Under the pieces are notes generated by a model, which worked only from the letters and a program-made list of their open reading frames with translations, searched no databases and had not been told where the DNA came from. A stretch of DNA of 64,000 bases, from assembly GCF_045679555.1 (NCBI RefSeq), contig NC_092096.1, forward strand, positions 19,149,227-19,213,226, written 5' to 3'. Positions 1 through 11,084 of this stretch are shown piece by piece (position 1 is the stretch's first letter; the number at the start of each line of letters is the position of its first letter). This DNA comes from Salvelinus alpinus. Taxonomy: Eukaryota > Chordata > Actinopteri > Salmoniformes > Salmonidae. The translations under genes and the position numbers were made by a program.

Positions 1-395
1 TTACGTAACCGGGTGGAAACCGGCCAAGAGAACATTCTCATATGTGGGTGTAATACACTGTTAAAAGCACTGTTTGTGTGTGGGGGTGGCTGTCCCTAGC
101 ATTGCCAAAAGACAAAGAGCTGTGACTGGATCAGTGGTTCACCCAGTCAGGGCCTTGATGGTTTTGGCAACAGTAACAAGGAGTGATGTGTAATACAACT
201 AGGGTGCGCGTGTCCTGGTAATGGGGGTGGGGGGTTCTTTCTGTACATCAGGTGACGTCTCCAGGAACTAGACAAAAAAACTCTAGGGGACCATGACAGA
301 ACATCCTGACTACTTTAGGCGACCATTTTGTGACGTCCCGGGAGGTCCTAAAGACTCATTATTGTTTACAGGGAAGTTATGTTATTCATTAAAAA
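1..395. repeat. Dispersed repeat, direct copy of 8675-9148
   Basis: This block starts TTACGTAACCGGGTGGAAAC and is repeated in the same orientation at 8675-9148, just downstream of zinc-finger gene A. The two copies differ by substitutions and by a longer middle in the second copy. In the second copy it continues from a salmonid repeat (GGCAGCAGCCTCTAAGG) that would lie left of this window here. It probably marks the 3' flank of an earlier zinc-finger duplication unit. Confidence 0.75.
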
Positions 396-407
396 AGTTG
401 CTTATGA

Positions 408-785
408 CCTGATAACATAATAACCACCTGATAACATAATAACCACCTGATAACATAATAACCACCAGATAACATAATAACCACCAGATAACATAAAAAC
501 CACCTGATAACATAATAACCACCAGATAACATAATAACCACCAGATAACAGAATAACCACCTGATAACATAATAACCACCTGATAACATAATAACCACCT
601 GATAACATAATAACCACCTGATAACATAACCACCAGATAACATAATAACCACCAGATAACATAATAACCACAAGATAACATAAAAAACACCTGATAACAT
701 AAAAACCCCCAGATAACATAATAACCACAAGATAACATAATAAGCACCAGATAACATAAAAACCACTGGAAAACATAATAATAAG
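408..785. repeat. 19-bp AT-rich minisatellite
   Basis: About 20 head-to-tail copies of GATAACATAATAACCACCT, with an AG/CT alternation near the end of the unit. Units decay towards the right end. Because 19 is not a multiple of 3, stop-free reading frames on the minus strand here are by-products of the array. Confidence 0.95.
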
Positions 786-789
786 ATTG

Positions 790-1195
790 GTTAATAATCA
801 CGTAAAGTGTTAACTCTGTGTGTGTGTGTGTGTATCAGAGAGTTTGTGTTGTGATTGGCAGTGGGTGGTGGAATGTGCATTAAATTCAGGGCAGTACTAC
901 ATAAAACATTGATTTTGTTATGTTATTACATTATTCATAATGTAATTCACTGGTGAATGTAAACTTATTACATTTATTGGAAAAAGTTATTACGTTTACT
1001 GGCAAGTTATTACATTAACCAGGTTTATCACATAAAAACGTTAAGTTATTACAAATGGAAAATGTATTACATTTACCAGTGTTATTTCATTTACTGTTAC
1101 ATTAATTACTGAACTTAATTCATTAAGTTTTATCATAATTATTGATAGAAAAGATGTCAGCGGTATTTTGCGACGTGGGAACACTGACTGGATCA
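790..1195. other. AT-rich spacer, no gene seen
   Basis: Contains a short (GT)n run at about 818-834 and degenerate reiterations of a GTTATTACATTTA-like motif between about 920 and 1100. I see no coding potential and no recognisable transposon. Confidence 0.5.
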
Positions 1196-1200
1196 AGAGT

Positions 1201-1222
1201 ACCCCCCCCCCCCCCCCCCCCC
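1201..1222. repeat. Poly-C tract
   Basis: An uninterrupted run of about 22 C residues. The length is likely to be unstable and prone to sequencing error. Confidence 0.9.
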
Positions 1223-1299
1223 AATTCTCCCAAGGTGTACCACGGAGCAAAGAGATGCTAGATAGTCTAGCTCAGGGATTGACCCTTTATAATATATAT

Positions 1300-1500
1300 T
1301 TTTTACTTGTCGGGGTCTCAAGTTACTGTGGCGAGTTGGAATAGTACAAAACACAAGATGCAATTTTGTCGTTTGGTTGCGCATCAGCAGTTTTTCTGTT
1401 ATCTCTGATAACTGATAGTTACTCAATTAGCCCATGTCAGCTAACATTTGTTAGACTGGTAAATTAGTCTAGCGGCCAGCTATCTAAACTTGTAGTAATC
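1300..1500 (+). repeat. Dispersed repeat copy (inverted mate at 4385-4605)
   Basis: The reverse complement of 4385-4605 aligns along this whole block, sharing for example GCATCAGCAGTTT, TCAGCTA and GGCCAGCTATCTAAACTT. A shorter direct copy of its right half lies at 10860-10935. Family not identified. Confidence 0.7.
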
Positions 1501-2379
1501 ATAGTCCCTGTTAGTGAGCATTTCTCCTTTGCCAAGATAATCCATCCGTCTGACAGGTGTGGCATATCAAGAAGCTAATTAAACGTGGGGACAATAAAAG
1601 GCCACTCTAAAATGTTCATTTTTGTCACACAACACAATGCCACAGAAGTCTCAAGTTTTGAGCTGCGCAATCTACCGAAGCGCAGCTCAGAGTAAATATT
1701 TATTCCATTTTCCTTTTTCAAATAGGTGGTTATTTAGAATGCATAAAATACTGTATTTACGATAGCATAGCTGCCTACGGCCCGATAGATACACAAAATC
1801 TTTTTGTTCCTCAGTCTTCCCGCTCTTTCATTCAAAACCCAACCCCCTTTCTTTGTGTAACCAGCCGTCATATCTGTTCCGTCCGCTAGGGCCGTTTTCC
1901 TTTATGACATAATTCGTAATCAATGTATGATCCATTCTGTGTAGATGTAATTCTGTGTGATTATTTAGGTATTTAGTAAATAAATAATTAAATAATTTTA
2001 TATTGCTGATTCAACTTGTTAGCCAGGGTGCGTGAAGATAACCAAGAATTTACAACTTTCAGATGAGACTGAATAAGGCGACGATTAAATATTGACTGCT
2101 ATTGAGGTAAAAGATTACCAGGTCTTTAAGAGTTTATTCAGAAGATAACAGCTCTAAACATTATTTTGTGGTGCCCCGACTTTCTAGTTAATTACATTTA
2201 CATGATTAGCTTAATCAGTTAATATTAATTACAGATAAATTATTTTATAGAATAGCATGTCATATCACTTAATCCGGCATAGCCAAAGACACGACAACTC
2301 TAGCTTGCGGGGTAGGCCGTGTTTGAAACACGCTACATTCTCTGAACCACGCCCCCTCGAACCTCACGTACCGCGTGCC
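1501..2379. other. No gene or recognised repeat seen
   Basis: Moderately AT-rich unique-looking sequence with no long open frame and no splice-flanked exon that I can support. Confidence 0.4.
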
Positions 2380-3400
2380 CCCTCTAAAATAATGGGTGCA
2401 TGATGCCCCTGACTCTTACCAATTACTAAACACATTAAAACACACACACTGTATTACAGCCAAACAGGACCATGCTAAACGGAACCAGACATGACTGACC
2501 ATGTGAGAAGATGTTGTAGATGTTGTGTACTGTGGGGTCAGAGTTGACTGTAAATCAGGATTAGGTTCACAACACCAGGAGAGTCAAAGTAAACAGGTGT
2601 GTGTTATCCATATTGACCACAATTGTCAAGGTATGCGTGAAGGGCTGTAGAAAGTCAGGCGCAGGAGAGCAGATAGTTGGTAGTAACACGGAGCCTTTTA
2701 TTTGGCGAACCAAAAGCACACGGCACAAACGAACACGAAATACAAAATACTGGTTGAACATAACCCAGCGCAACCAGCCTAGTGTGCGCATACATGAACA
2801 CAGAATAAACAATACCACACAAAGACATGGGGGAAACAGAGGGTTAAATACACAACACATAATGAGGGAATGAGATCCAGGTGTGTGGGAAAACGAGACA
2901 AAACAAATGGAAAATGAAAAAGGGATCGGCGATGGCTAGAAGACCGGCGATGTCGACCGCCGAACATCGCCCGTACAAGGAGAGGCATTGACTTCGGCAG
3001 AAGTCGTGACAACAATGTGGAGGAGTGGGACTTTAACTGTATGCATTAGTCTACTACAATAGAAAGAGGTGTAGATGATGTATCTGCTTAAATGTTCCCC
3101 AAAGGAGGACATATTTTCATTCTATACATACAGGCTTCTAGACTAATGCATGTTGAGTAAATAAAACTAAACACATGTTTGCTCCTCAGTGTCCCTCTGA
3201 TTAAGAGGTGTCTGCATTACATCCTACTACAGCAAAAGGAAATCGGCTAGCTGGCCAATGAAGTGGATCTATTACACTAACGTGGATCCTTTCAGTAGGC
3301 TACAACAACATGAGAAGTGAGAATGTCAATTATATATTTCATCCTTCTCTTTCCTTCCAGGTGTGTGTCTCGCACTCTCAGCCAGACCGACAAGACATGA
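2380..3400. repeat. Segmental-duplication block, paralogous to 37165-38345
   Basis: Several islands align in order with the block downstream of gene C: ATTACTAAACACATT with AGCCAAACAGGACCATGCTA (2430 and 37185), CCAAAGGAGGACATA with ATTCTATACATACAGGCT (3100 and 38070), and GGCTACAACAACATGAGAAG (3297 and 38273). The third island also recurs at 11240. The intervening sequences differ because each copy received different insertions; this one has the solo LTR at 2624-3011. Confidence 0.75.
2624..3011 (-). mobile_element. Solo LTR, 388 bp, target duplication ACAAT
   Basis: Read on the minus strand it begins TGTCACGACTTC and ends CCTTGACA, with a typical polyadenylation signal (AATAAA in GCCAAATAAAAGG) near its 3' end. 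It is flanked by ACAAT at 2619-2623 and ACAAT at 3012-3016, an exact 5-bp target duplication. No internal retroviral-type sequence is present, so it is a solo LTR left by recombination. The sequence resembles a gypsy-type LTR that I recall as common in salmonids; the family name is not assigned. Confidence 0.88.
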
Positions 3401-4140
3401 CTAAACTTGATTTAATCTACAAAGGTTACCTTTTAAGCATGCCATTTGTTCCCCAGTCACCCCAGTGTCAAACCCCAGTGTTTGGTCACCACAGGACCAC
3501 TGGCTAGAATAGCAGTAGGTTACAGGCCTAGAACTCTCAGGATGGGCATACTGTAGGTATACATGCATGGGGACGGACTGTGTTTGTGCATACGTGTCCA
3601 GCCAGCTGTGTATTTACATGTTAGTCATTTACTAGACACTCTTATCCAGAGCAACAATTAGTGCAATCATCTTAAGATGGCTGGGTGAGACAACCACATG
3701 TCGTAGTTAGTACATTTTTCCTCATGACACTAACTTTTGATAGATTTAAACAAATAATATTGAAATCACCATAGTTTATGGTTGTGACCATTAACTCCAT
3801 CTCCCTGAGAGGATATTTTATTTGGTTTAAACATGTTGAAGCAACTGAGGGAAAAGGAAATTGCTACTTTGCATACCACCTGAATGAAGTAACATAACAT
3901 TTTTTTTTTTTTATTCTTGATTTTCAAATGAAGAATTTTCTGTATTTTACAAATATTTGTATGGACTTATTTTTTGTGGCACAAATAAGTCTGTTTTTAG
4001 TATTTGTTGTCAACTCTGTCACCGCTGGCTGACCCCCTTAAGATATTTTTTTTTTGGTCAGTATTGAGAAAATCTATTTGAATCACTGTTCTGAAACAAA
4101 TGCTTAAACTATTGATGTATTTGGTGTGCTAGATCTAAGG
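3401..4140. other. No gene seen; short repeat fragment
   Basis: Bases about 3615-3660 contain a TAGTCATTTACTAGACACTC-like motif that I recall from abundant fish repeats. The rest is AT-rich with a T-run at about 3900. No coding evidence. Confidence 0.4.
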
Positions 4141-4303
4141 CAGTGGAGGCTGCTGAGGGGAGGATGGCTCCTAATAATGTCTGGAATGGAGTCAGTGGAG
4201 TGGTATCAACCACATGGAAAACACATCTTTGTGTTTGATGCCATTCCGGTGAATCCATTCCAGACATTATTATGAGCCGTCCTCCCTTCAGCAGCCTGCA
4301 CTG
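4141..4303. mobile_element. Foldback MITE
   Basis: Begins CAGTGGAGGCTGCTGAGGGG and ends with the near-perfect inverse (CCTTCAGCAGCCTGCACTG). The inverted arms are about 50 bp and extend through the shared TAATGTCTGGAATGGA. There is no internal coding sequence. This is a non-autonomous DNA transposon that I recognise as common in salmonids. Confidence 0.88.
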
Positions 4304-4384
4304 ATCTAATGGATGTTAACATAATAAATGTTGTTTTAAGTTATGAATCTAGATAGACATGCCAAAATGCCCGCCATCCGGTAA

Positions 4385-4605
4385 TTGGATCATGATTACT
4401 AAGTTTAGATAGCTGGCCGTTAAACTAATTCACCAGTCTAAAAAGAGGGTAGCTGATGTAAGATAATTGAGTGACTGTCAGTGGCTGACATATCAAGAGA
4501 GAAACTGCTGATGCACAACCAAACTTCGATATTGTACCTTGTGTATTTTACTACATTACATTAGATATTATAACTCTCAACAATTAGTGGAGACCCCAAA
4601 ATGTT
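4385..4605 (-). repeat. Dispersed repeat copy (inverted mate of 1300-1500)
   Basis: Reverse complement aligns with 1300-1500. It lies about 370 bp upstream of gene A exon 1. Family unknown. Confidence 0.7.
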
Positions 4606-4974
4606 TTAACTTCTTACGGAAATTGATCTGAGCGCCTTCAAAAGGCCGGGTCACCAGTTAACCATCCCTGATATAGCTCTATAAAATAAAACACAATGTT
4701 TGGAGATTTGTATTACATATTTGAATAATCTAATGTTAGAATGAAACAATCAAGGCCTTAACACACTTGTTGACAAATGTAAAAATGAAATGCCTTTTAT
4801 TGTATCTAATGAAGTTGCCATAAATCCAGTTAGTTGCATTTTCAGAAAGAAATGAAAGAATTAGGAGGTTATTTGGTCCATCAAAATGTATATTTTAAAT
4901 GTTTTATATGAAGAAAAATATTTGTGTGAAGAAGGTAGAGTTTGTCCCGTCTTTCAAGAATCCCTGAACTACAG

Positions 4975-5173
4975 TATCTATTCCCAGTATCATTGGTCTG
5001 TAGCGTGTAGTAAAACCCCATCACCATGGGGACGCTGTGATTTGTTTCTGGGCTCGTTACCCGCTGATAAAAACAGAACAAAACAATACGGAAGTAAAAC
5101 GGTAGGGAGCGTTTGTTTGTGCTCGTCGACGAAGACATACATGTTGAATACCCAATTCTCAGTCGACTGAAAC
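4975..5173 (+). promoter_or_regulatory. Conserved 5' flank of zinc-finger gene A
   Basis: About 200 bp before the start codon are conserved in the flanks of all three zinc-finger genes (compare 16480-16683 and 28840-29043). Shared landmarks in order are an ATTGGT box (inverted CCAAT), a TTAAAACCCC-like AT-rich element, CGCTGATAAAAACAGAA and a GGAAGTAAAA motif, followed by ACTCTCAGTC just before the ATG. This is consistent with a core promoter plus 5' UTR. The transcription start is not known. Confidence 0.45.
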
Positions 5174-5339
5174 ATGTCTAAACTACAGTCGTTTCGTGTG
5201 TTTTTAAATGAGCGTTTAACCGCGGCAGCTGTGGAGATTTTAGGGGCAGTTGAAGAAACGGTAGCGGAGTACCGCGAGGAGAATGATCGGCTACGGAGAC
5301 TGCTGCGGATCACACCAGAGATACAACTATGTAGAATAG
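5174..5339 (+). CDS. Zinc-finger gene A, exon 1 (N-terminal domain)
   Basis: Encodes 55 residues plus one base of codon 56, beginning MSKLQSFRVFLNERLTAAAV. The ATG is preceded by GAAAC in all copies. The segment around residues 28-45 (ETVAEYREENDRLRRL) looks like a short coiled coil. This N-terminal module is one I recall from many teleost C2H2 proteins. The exon ends ATA-G followed by the donor GTTAGT. Without splicing it would stop at once (TAG at 5342). Splicing to 6650 restores a continuous frame reading RID-SLQLSLAVSEEEV, which supports the two-exon model. The paralogues at 16684 and 29044 have identical lengths and phases. Confidence 0.88.
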
Positions 5340-5365
5340 GTTAGTATGTAGATCTTCAGATGGCT

Positions 5366-5586
5366 ACGCTGGACAAAAATATTAACCCAACATTTAACAA
5401 TTTCTCAGAATTTACTAAGTTACAGTTCATATAAGGAATTCAATCAATTGAAATAAATTCATTATGCCCTAATCTATGGATTTCACATTAACGGGAATGC
5501 AGATATGCATCTTGGTCACAGATACCTTAAAAATGTAGGGGGGTTGATCAGAAAACCAGTCAGTATCTGGTGTGACCACCAAATTG
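5366..5586 (+). mobile_element. Truncated DNA-transposon/MITE fragment
   Basis: Aligns with the left end of the element at 33037-33893: GTTACAGTTCATATAAGGAA and CTAATCTATGGATTTCAC are shared. The right half is missing. It lies in intron 1 of gene A. Confidence 0.7.
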
Positions 5587-5790
5587 TACAAGCCCTTAAC
5601 CAACAATGCAGTTAAAAAAAAAATATATAAATAAAAAATAATGAGAGCTGCAGTAAAATAACTGTAGCGAGGCTATATACAGGGGGTACCGGTAGAGTCA
5701 ATGTGCGGGGGCACAGGTTAGTCGAGGTAATTGAGGTAATATGTACATGTAGCAGGAGTTATAGTGAGTATGCATAGATATCATGGTCCA
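5587..5790 (+). repeat. Fragment of abundant salmonid repeat
   Basis: Contains AAGCCCTTAACCAACAATGC and GCTATATACAGGGGGTACCG with GTCGAGGTAATTGAGG. I recognise this as the inner part of the repeat family whose other portions appear at 8326-8680 and 33499-33640. Its class is uncertain. Confidence 0.55.
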
Positions 5791-5799
5791 AACACACTA

Positions 5800-6180
5800 A
5801 GACAAAGTGACAAAGCCTCTTCCACCTCAGGAGACTGAACATATTTTGCAATTGTCCTCAGATCCTCAAAAGGTTCTACAGCTGCACCATCGAGAGCATC
5901 CTGACTGGTTGCATTACTGCCTGGTATGGCAACTGCTCGGGGCCAGGCTTCCTGCCATCCAGGACCTCTATACCAGGCGGTGTCAGAGGAAGGCCCTAAA
6001 AATGGTCAGACTCCAGCCAACCTAGTCATAGACTGTTCTCTCTGCTACCGCACGGCAAGCGGTACCAGAGCGCCAAGTCTAGGTCAAAAAGGCTTCTTAA
6101 CAGCTTCTACCCCCAAGCCATGGCTCTGTTGGGGCGGTATGCAAATTGGAGTGGGTCTAGGGTTTCTGAGATGATGGTGT
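5800..6180 (+). pseudogene. LINE 3' ORF fragment (decayed)
   Basis: Translated pieces include REHPDWLHYCLVWQLLGARL, then LPAIQDLYTRRCQRKALKMV, followed after a frame disruption by a KRYQSAKSRSKRLLNSFYPQ-like segment. These resemble the C-terminal end of fish non-LTR retrotransposon reverse transcriptases. Reading frames are broken by stops and shifts, so it is a dead fragment within gene A intron 1. The clade is not certain. Confidence 0.55.
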
Positions 6181-6649
6181 TGATGTGAGCCATGACCAGC
6201 TATATAACCCACGCCCCTCTGCAAACACGAGTTCTCCGATGTTTGTGACAATGCAGTACTTATTTAAAGAGAAGAGAATATTATGTTAGCACACATTAAA
6301 ATTAAGTGATGTCGCCTTGTCCCCTTATTAATATATCGAAGTGTTTGACATGGGGGAGGGAACCAGTAACTTTATGATCAAACTTTATCAATGTAGAAGC
6401 AACAGTCATTTTTCATACTTTGGTCATACTCTGGTTTTCTTCAAATATCATCCAATTTCATGAAAAACATGATTTTGACTGTGTATGACCTTTGACTGTC
6501 CATGTGCTCTGGCAGAGTTCCTGGTCACATGCTGTTTTCAATGAGAGAAATTGGTTCTTGAGTTCAGTTTATGGCTGTGGCTGTGCCAGCTAGTGACGAC
6601 TGTCTAAAGGCTCTATAGATAACCTCTGCTCGTCTCTCCTTTCCTCCAG
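6181..6649. other. End of gene A intron 1
   Basis: No gene seen. The last 30 bp form a pyrimidine-rich tract (CTCGTCTCTCCTTTCCTCCAG) that serves as the acceptor for exon 2. The tract is conserved before genes B and C. Confidence 0.6.
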
Positions 6650-7914
6650 ATTCCCTCCAGCTCTCTCTCGCTGTCTCTGAAGAGGAGGTTCTCCCTGAGC
6701 AGCAGCACTGTGAGCAGGAGTGGAGCCCCAGTCTGGGGCAGGAGAACCCAGAGCTTCCACAGATTAAAGAGGAGCAGGAGGAACTCAGGACCAGTCAGGA
6801 GGAAGAGCAGCTTCAAGGGCTGGAGGCTGATATCAAATTCACTCCTTCCTGTGTGAAAAGTGAATGTGATCAGGAGGACCCACTTCAGCCCTTCACTTCT
6901 CCCCAAACCCAGACTGTGGAGATCAGAGAGAGTGACCCTAAACAAGTGGATCTCACACCTTTTGTTACTGTGACCCACCTTAAGGGTCTCTACATTCCCT
7001 GTGACCCTCCAGATAATCAAAACAATGCCTCCAGCCACAGGTCAGCTGTAAGCAGTGACCCAGTAGGACTTGACAGCAGCCCACGATTGGATCCCAGGCC
7101 ATCAATGGCGGAACATTGTTCCAAACCCAGCACGTCTAGAAAAACTCACCACTGCCGTGACTGTGGTGAAAAGTTTGCTCTGAAAGCTGACGTGGGGAGG
7201 CATATGACTCTCCACAAGAAGAGACTCAGTGAATGCAGCTTCTGCAGAAAACGCTGCTCCTCCACCTGTAAACTGAAGGCCCATGTCCGCCTCTGTCACA
7301 GTGGGAAACCCTGCACCTGTCCTGTTTGTGCCAAGACCTTCAGCCTCAAAGGATATCTGTCCAAGCACATGAGGATTCACACAGGAGTCGGGGAGAGAAC
7401 ATTTAGCTGTGGAGACTGTGGGAAAAGCTTCAATTTGAAGGGGAACCTAAAGAACCATATGTTGACTCACACAGGAGAGAAATCATTTAGCTGTGTTGAC
7501 TGTGGGAAAAGCTTCATTCATAAGTGGAACCTAAGGAGCCATATGCTGACTCATACAGGAGAGAAACCATTTAGCTGTAGTGACTGTGGGAAAAGCTTCA
7601 ATCAGGAGGGGAACCTACGGAACCATAAACGGACTCACACAGGAGGGAAACCATTTAGCTGTGATAACTGTGGGAAAAGCTTCAATCAGAAGGGGTCCCT
7701 AAAGAAGCATACACTTACTCACACAGGAGAGAAACCATTTAGCTGTGCTGACTGTGGGAAAAGCTTCAATCAGAAGGGGAACCTAAGGAACCATAAACTG
7801 ACTCACACAGGAGAGAAACCATTTAGCTGTGATGATTGCGGGAAAAGCTTCACTCAAAAGTCTAACTTACTGACGCATGTGAAAAAAATCCACAAAGGAG
7901 GAAAACTAGGATAA
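6650..7914 (+). CDS. Zinc-finger gene A, exon 2 (9 C2H2 fingers)
   Basis: Completes a 476-residue protein. Residues 56-223 form an acidic, Glu/Gln/Ser/Pro-rich linker (SLQLSLAVSEEEV, QIKEEQEELRTSQEEEQLQG) without fingers. From residue 224 on there are nine C2H2 fingers, most with the TGEKPFSC linker. Finger 2 has a four-residue His spacing (HVRLCH) and the linker before finger 4 is altered (TGVGERTFSC). All Cys and His ligands appear present. The C-terminus is KKIHKGGKLG. The family normally acts as nuclear sequence-specific DNA-binding regulators; the target and direction of regulation cannot be inferred here. The acceptor TTTCCTCCAG precedes base 6650 and the phase matches exon 1. Of the three paralogues this one has the most intact fingers. 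Confidence 0.88.
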
Positions 7915-7961
7915 AAACTGAAAGAAAATTAGGACAAAGATCTATTTAGTCACAAGGTGAA

Positions 7962-7967
7962 AATAAA
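7962..7967 (+). terminator. Polyadenylation signal, gene A
   Basis: AATAAA lies 48 bases after the stop codon, in a context (CACAAGGTGAAAATAAAAAG) conserved after genes B and C. Cleavage site unknown. Confidence 0.55.
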
Positions 7968-8325
7968 AAGTCAGGATGTGGACAATTTTGAGTACACGCT
8001 CAGACACATAGCTGGAATAAGTAAATGAAGTCTGAGAGGATAGTCAGATTAACTGATGACTAAATTAGCAGTGCAGATGGCACTATTTTGTTAAGTGCAG
8101 AGATGTATTATGGGTATGAATGTGTAGGGGACTTCTGAAATTCTACAGATTTTGTGGCCCAGCAGGAAGATCAGCGTATCCCAAATCCAGAGGTTGTCAG
8201 ATCAAATCCCAGGTTGGGTCATATTCAAAAGTCTACTAAGTGATCATGTCAAATGTAATCATATTGTCATTGCTTACACCATTTTAGCTTAGCAGTGTAT
8301 CACTAACCTTAAACAGAATACATGG
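7968..8325 (+). repeat. 3' flank shared by genes A and B
   Basis: Aligns closely with 22000-22255 downstream of gene B, for example GTGGCCCAGCAGGAAGATCA and AAGTCTACTAAGTGATCATG. Gene C's flank diverges after about 36700. This places the A/B duplication boundary further 3' than the part shared with C. Confidence 0.75.
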
Positions 8326-9148
8326 TCCCAAATCAAATTGTATTGGTCACATACACGTGTTTAGCAGATGTTATTGCGGGTGTAGCTATAATGCTTGTGT
8401 TTCTAGCTCCAACAGTGCAGTAATATCTAACAATTCACAACAATACACACAAACCTAAAAGTAAAATAATGGAATTAAAGAATATATAAATATTAGGATG
8501 AGCAATGTTGGAGTGGCGTAGACTAAAATACAGTAGAATAGAATACATTATATTCATATGAGATGAGTAAAGCAAAGATATGTAAACATTATTAAAGTGA
8601 CTAGTGTTCCATTATGAAAGTGGCCAGTGAATTCAAGTCTATGTATGTAGGGCAGCAGCCTCTAAGGTTCAGGGTTACGTAACCGGGGTGGAAACCGGCC
8701 AAGAGAACATTCTCATATGTGGGTGTAAAACACTGTTAAAAGCACTGTTTTCGTGTGTGGGGGTGGCTGTCCCTAGCATTGGCAAAAGACAAAGAGCTGT
8801 GACTGGATCAGTGGTTCAACAATCAGGGCCTTGATGGGCTTGGCAACAGTAACAAGGGGTGAGGTGTAATGAAACTAGGGTGCGCGTGCCTTGGGTAAAC
8901 CATTTTTTGGGGGGGAGAACATTTCTTTACGGCATTGGGTAACGTCCTTGGAACAAACCGGGAACTAGACAACAACCTCCAGGAGAGCATGACACAACAT
9001 CTCAAGAATGCCTTCAAAACGTCCTCGAGACCAGCCAGGAACTAGACAAATCCTCTAGGGAACCATGACACAACGTCCTGACGACGTTAGGCGACCATTT
9101 TGTGACGTCCTTTATTGTTTACAGAGAAGTTATGTTATTCATTAAAAA
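8326..9148 (+). repeat. Composite salmonid repeat incl. second copy of 1-395
   Basis: The left part (8326-8674) starts AAATCAAATTGTATTGGTCA and includes GCAGATGTTATTGCGGGTGT, a repeat family I recognise as abundant in salmonids. From 8675 it matches 1-395 until GTTATGTTATTCATTAAAAA, where the first copy enters its 19-bp array and this copy does not. Confidence 0.65.
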
Positions 9149-9204
9149 GGTAACATTTACTCTTATTTCATAAACCCATATGTTCTTTACATCTTTTCTG
9201 CTAC

Positions 9205-9433
9205 AAAAGTAGGCAAAGCTGTCATCAAGGCAAAGGGTGGCTACTTTGAAGAATCTCAGATATAAAATATATTTTGATTTGTATAACACTTTTTTGGGGG
9301 GTTACTACATGATTCCATATGTGTTATTTCATAGTTTTGATGTCTTCACTATCATTCTACAATGTAGAAAATAATAAAAAATAAAGAAAAACCCTTGAAT
9401 GAGTAGGTGTGTCCAAACTTTTGACTGGTACTG
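9205..9433 (+). mobile_element. Right end of a Tc1-like element
   Basis: The last 225 bp of a Tc1-type non-autonomous element, ending GTGTCCAAACTTTTGACTGG then TACTG, followed by target TA at 9434-9435. The left part is missing. I recognise the terminus as a common teleost Tc1-like end. No transposase is encoded here. Confidence 0.7.
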
Positions 9434-9489
9434 TACATACATTTTACATACATTACTGAACATAGACTCCTTAATGCCACTCTCAGCCC

Positions 9490-10860
9490 ATCTTACCTAT
9501 CGCCATAGACCACCGCCGTTTGGTTTACATGTGCCATATATTTTTTAATTGTGCTGTGTTGTTTTATATATATTTTTAACCTTTCTAATCGTATAGTATT
9601 CACAGATTGTGAGCCAAAGATGAAAACCTTTCCTACGAGTAATATTATTTGACCCACTATGGCTTTACAAATCGCCCCAACACTGCTATTTGTAAGGTTC
9701 ATTTTAAATGAATGTTGTGATTTTTTTTAACCATTCCTGAACCTGTGACCAGGAACAAGCTACATAGGGGCAATACCAGAATAAATGACCTATGGATTCT
9801 GTCTCTGCAGCCAAATCTACAGAGTTGAGATTGTTGTATGCCCCATATATATATAGCATTCTGTTGGTGGCAGGAGTTGTATAATAATTGGAAGAACTTG
9901 AAGTGTTGAATCAAGTGTTGTTTTTTGTATCAGATCATAAACCATGTGCCATGGAATCGGTACATCAAAAATCTCTTCCCATTTATTTTGTAATCTGTAT
10001 GGCGCAGCTGTCAACATTTCTGTCCTCAAATGAAACTGGTATATTTTTCAAATTATGCCAATTCTTTCCAGCCAATTTGTATCTTTAATATATGGCAGAC
10101 AAACAAGTGCCCTACCTTCTCCCTCTTCCACTTGCCTCCTCCATTTTTGTGGTAATGCGTCAATCAGTTAGTTGGTTGTAAGTTTGGATTGAGCAGACAT
10201 TCCTATATATTTTCAATAGCTGCATATGTGACATACCTCCTCCATTTCTATTCATAATATTAATAAATATAATATATTTTTTTAAATCCATAAAGAATGT
10301 TTTTTTAATTAATCAGTATATTTGAGTTTAACCATAATATTTTTTAAATATTTGTTCTATCTTTTCTGGAGGATAAAACTGAAATTTTAACCCGCTTTGT
10401 ATGGCTTGTTTAAGAAATGGTGATACTTTAATTTCATTTTAAATTAGTCGGAAATTAGAAGTTGTAATCTGTATGAAGGCAAAAAGGCAATTTTTTAAAC
10501 TAATTTACTTCATCTACTGGAGAACCATTTTGGGTTTAAGTAGAATTTATGTATGAGTGAATCATTTAATGAGAGGTTTAAAGCTTTAATAATTTTAGCC
10601 CCCCAAACTCATGTTCATTATATAAATAGGCACGTTTAATTTTATCTGGCTTAGCATTCGAAATAAAATGCTATATTTTTTGCTCATATGATTTTTTAAA
10701 CAAGTTGTCTGGAGTAGGCAGCCCCATTAGTAAGTAAACTGTGATTGGACCAAAGAGTTCATCAATGTGATTTTTACATAAATAGACAAGTATTTACCTC
10801 TCCATGGTTGCAGAATCTTATCTATTTTTGTTAACTTTCTATTGAAATTGATTGTGGTAA
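9490..10860 (-). pseudogene. L1-like LINE ORF2 remnant
   Basis: Minus-strand translation gives scattered but ordered blocks similar to the C-terminal part of L1/Tx1-type ORF2. Near 10,800 there is a KVNKIDKILQPWRGKYLSIY segment, then KITLMNSLVQSQFTYLLMGL and KIKRAYLYNEHEFGGLKLLK. Towards 9,800-10,030 come a KWEEIFDVPIPWHMVYDLIQ-like stretch and SFILVLPLCSLFLVTGSGMV. Several stops and shifts show that it is dead. No reverse-transcriptase core motif remains. The family match is from memory. Confidence 0.6.
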
Positions 10861-10935
10861 CTCAATTAGCCCATGTCAGCTAACATTTTCTAGTCTAGCG
10901 GTCAGCTATCGAAACTTATAGTAATCATGGTCGAA
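10860..10935 (+). repeat. Third copy of the 1300-1500 repeat (partial)
   Basis: CTCAATTAGCCCATGTCAGC followed by TAACATTT and TCTAGCGGTCAGCTAT matches 1420-1500, with a short internal deletion. Confidence 0.7.
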
Positions 10936-11084
10936 TTACCGACCGGAGGGCCCACATTGATTTTATTAGTTAGTCTCACTCAGATATCATATTAAAAATT
11001 GCAAACATGGACCATTTTCCTGTCCTGCTAAGCATTCAAAATGTAACAACTACTTTTGGGTGAAAGAGAACATTTATTGAGTAA

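Noticed and set aside
2567-2860. Minus-strand frames of 78-97 codons
   Set aside because: They lie within the solo LTR and have no protein similarity that I recognise.
6613-7038. 141-codon minus-strand frame opposite gene A exon 2 (and equivalents at 20317-20709, 35316-35684)
   Set aside because: Antisense shadow of the conserved linker-coding sequence; the + frame is spliced and conserved.
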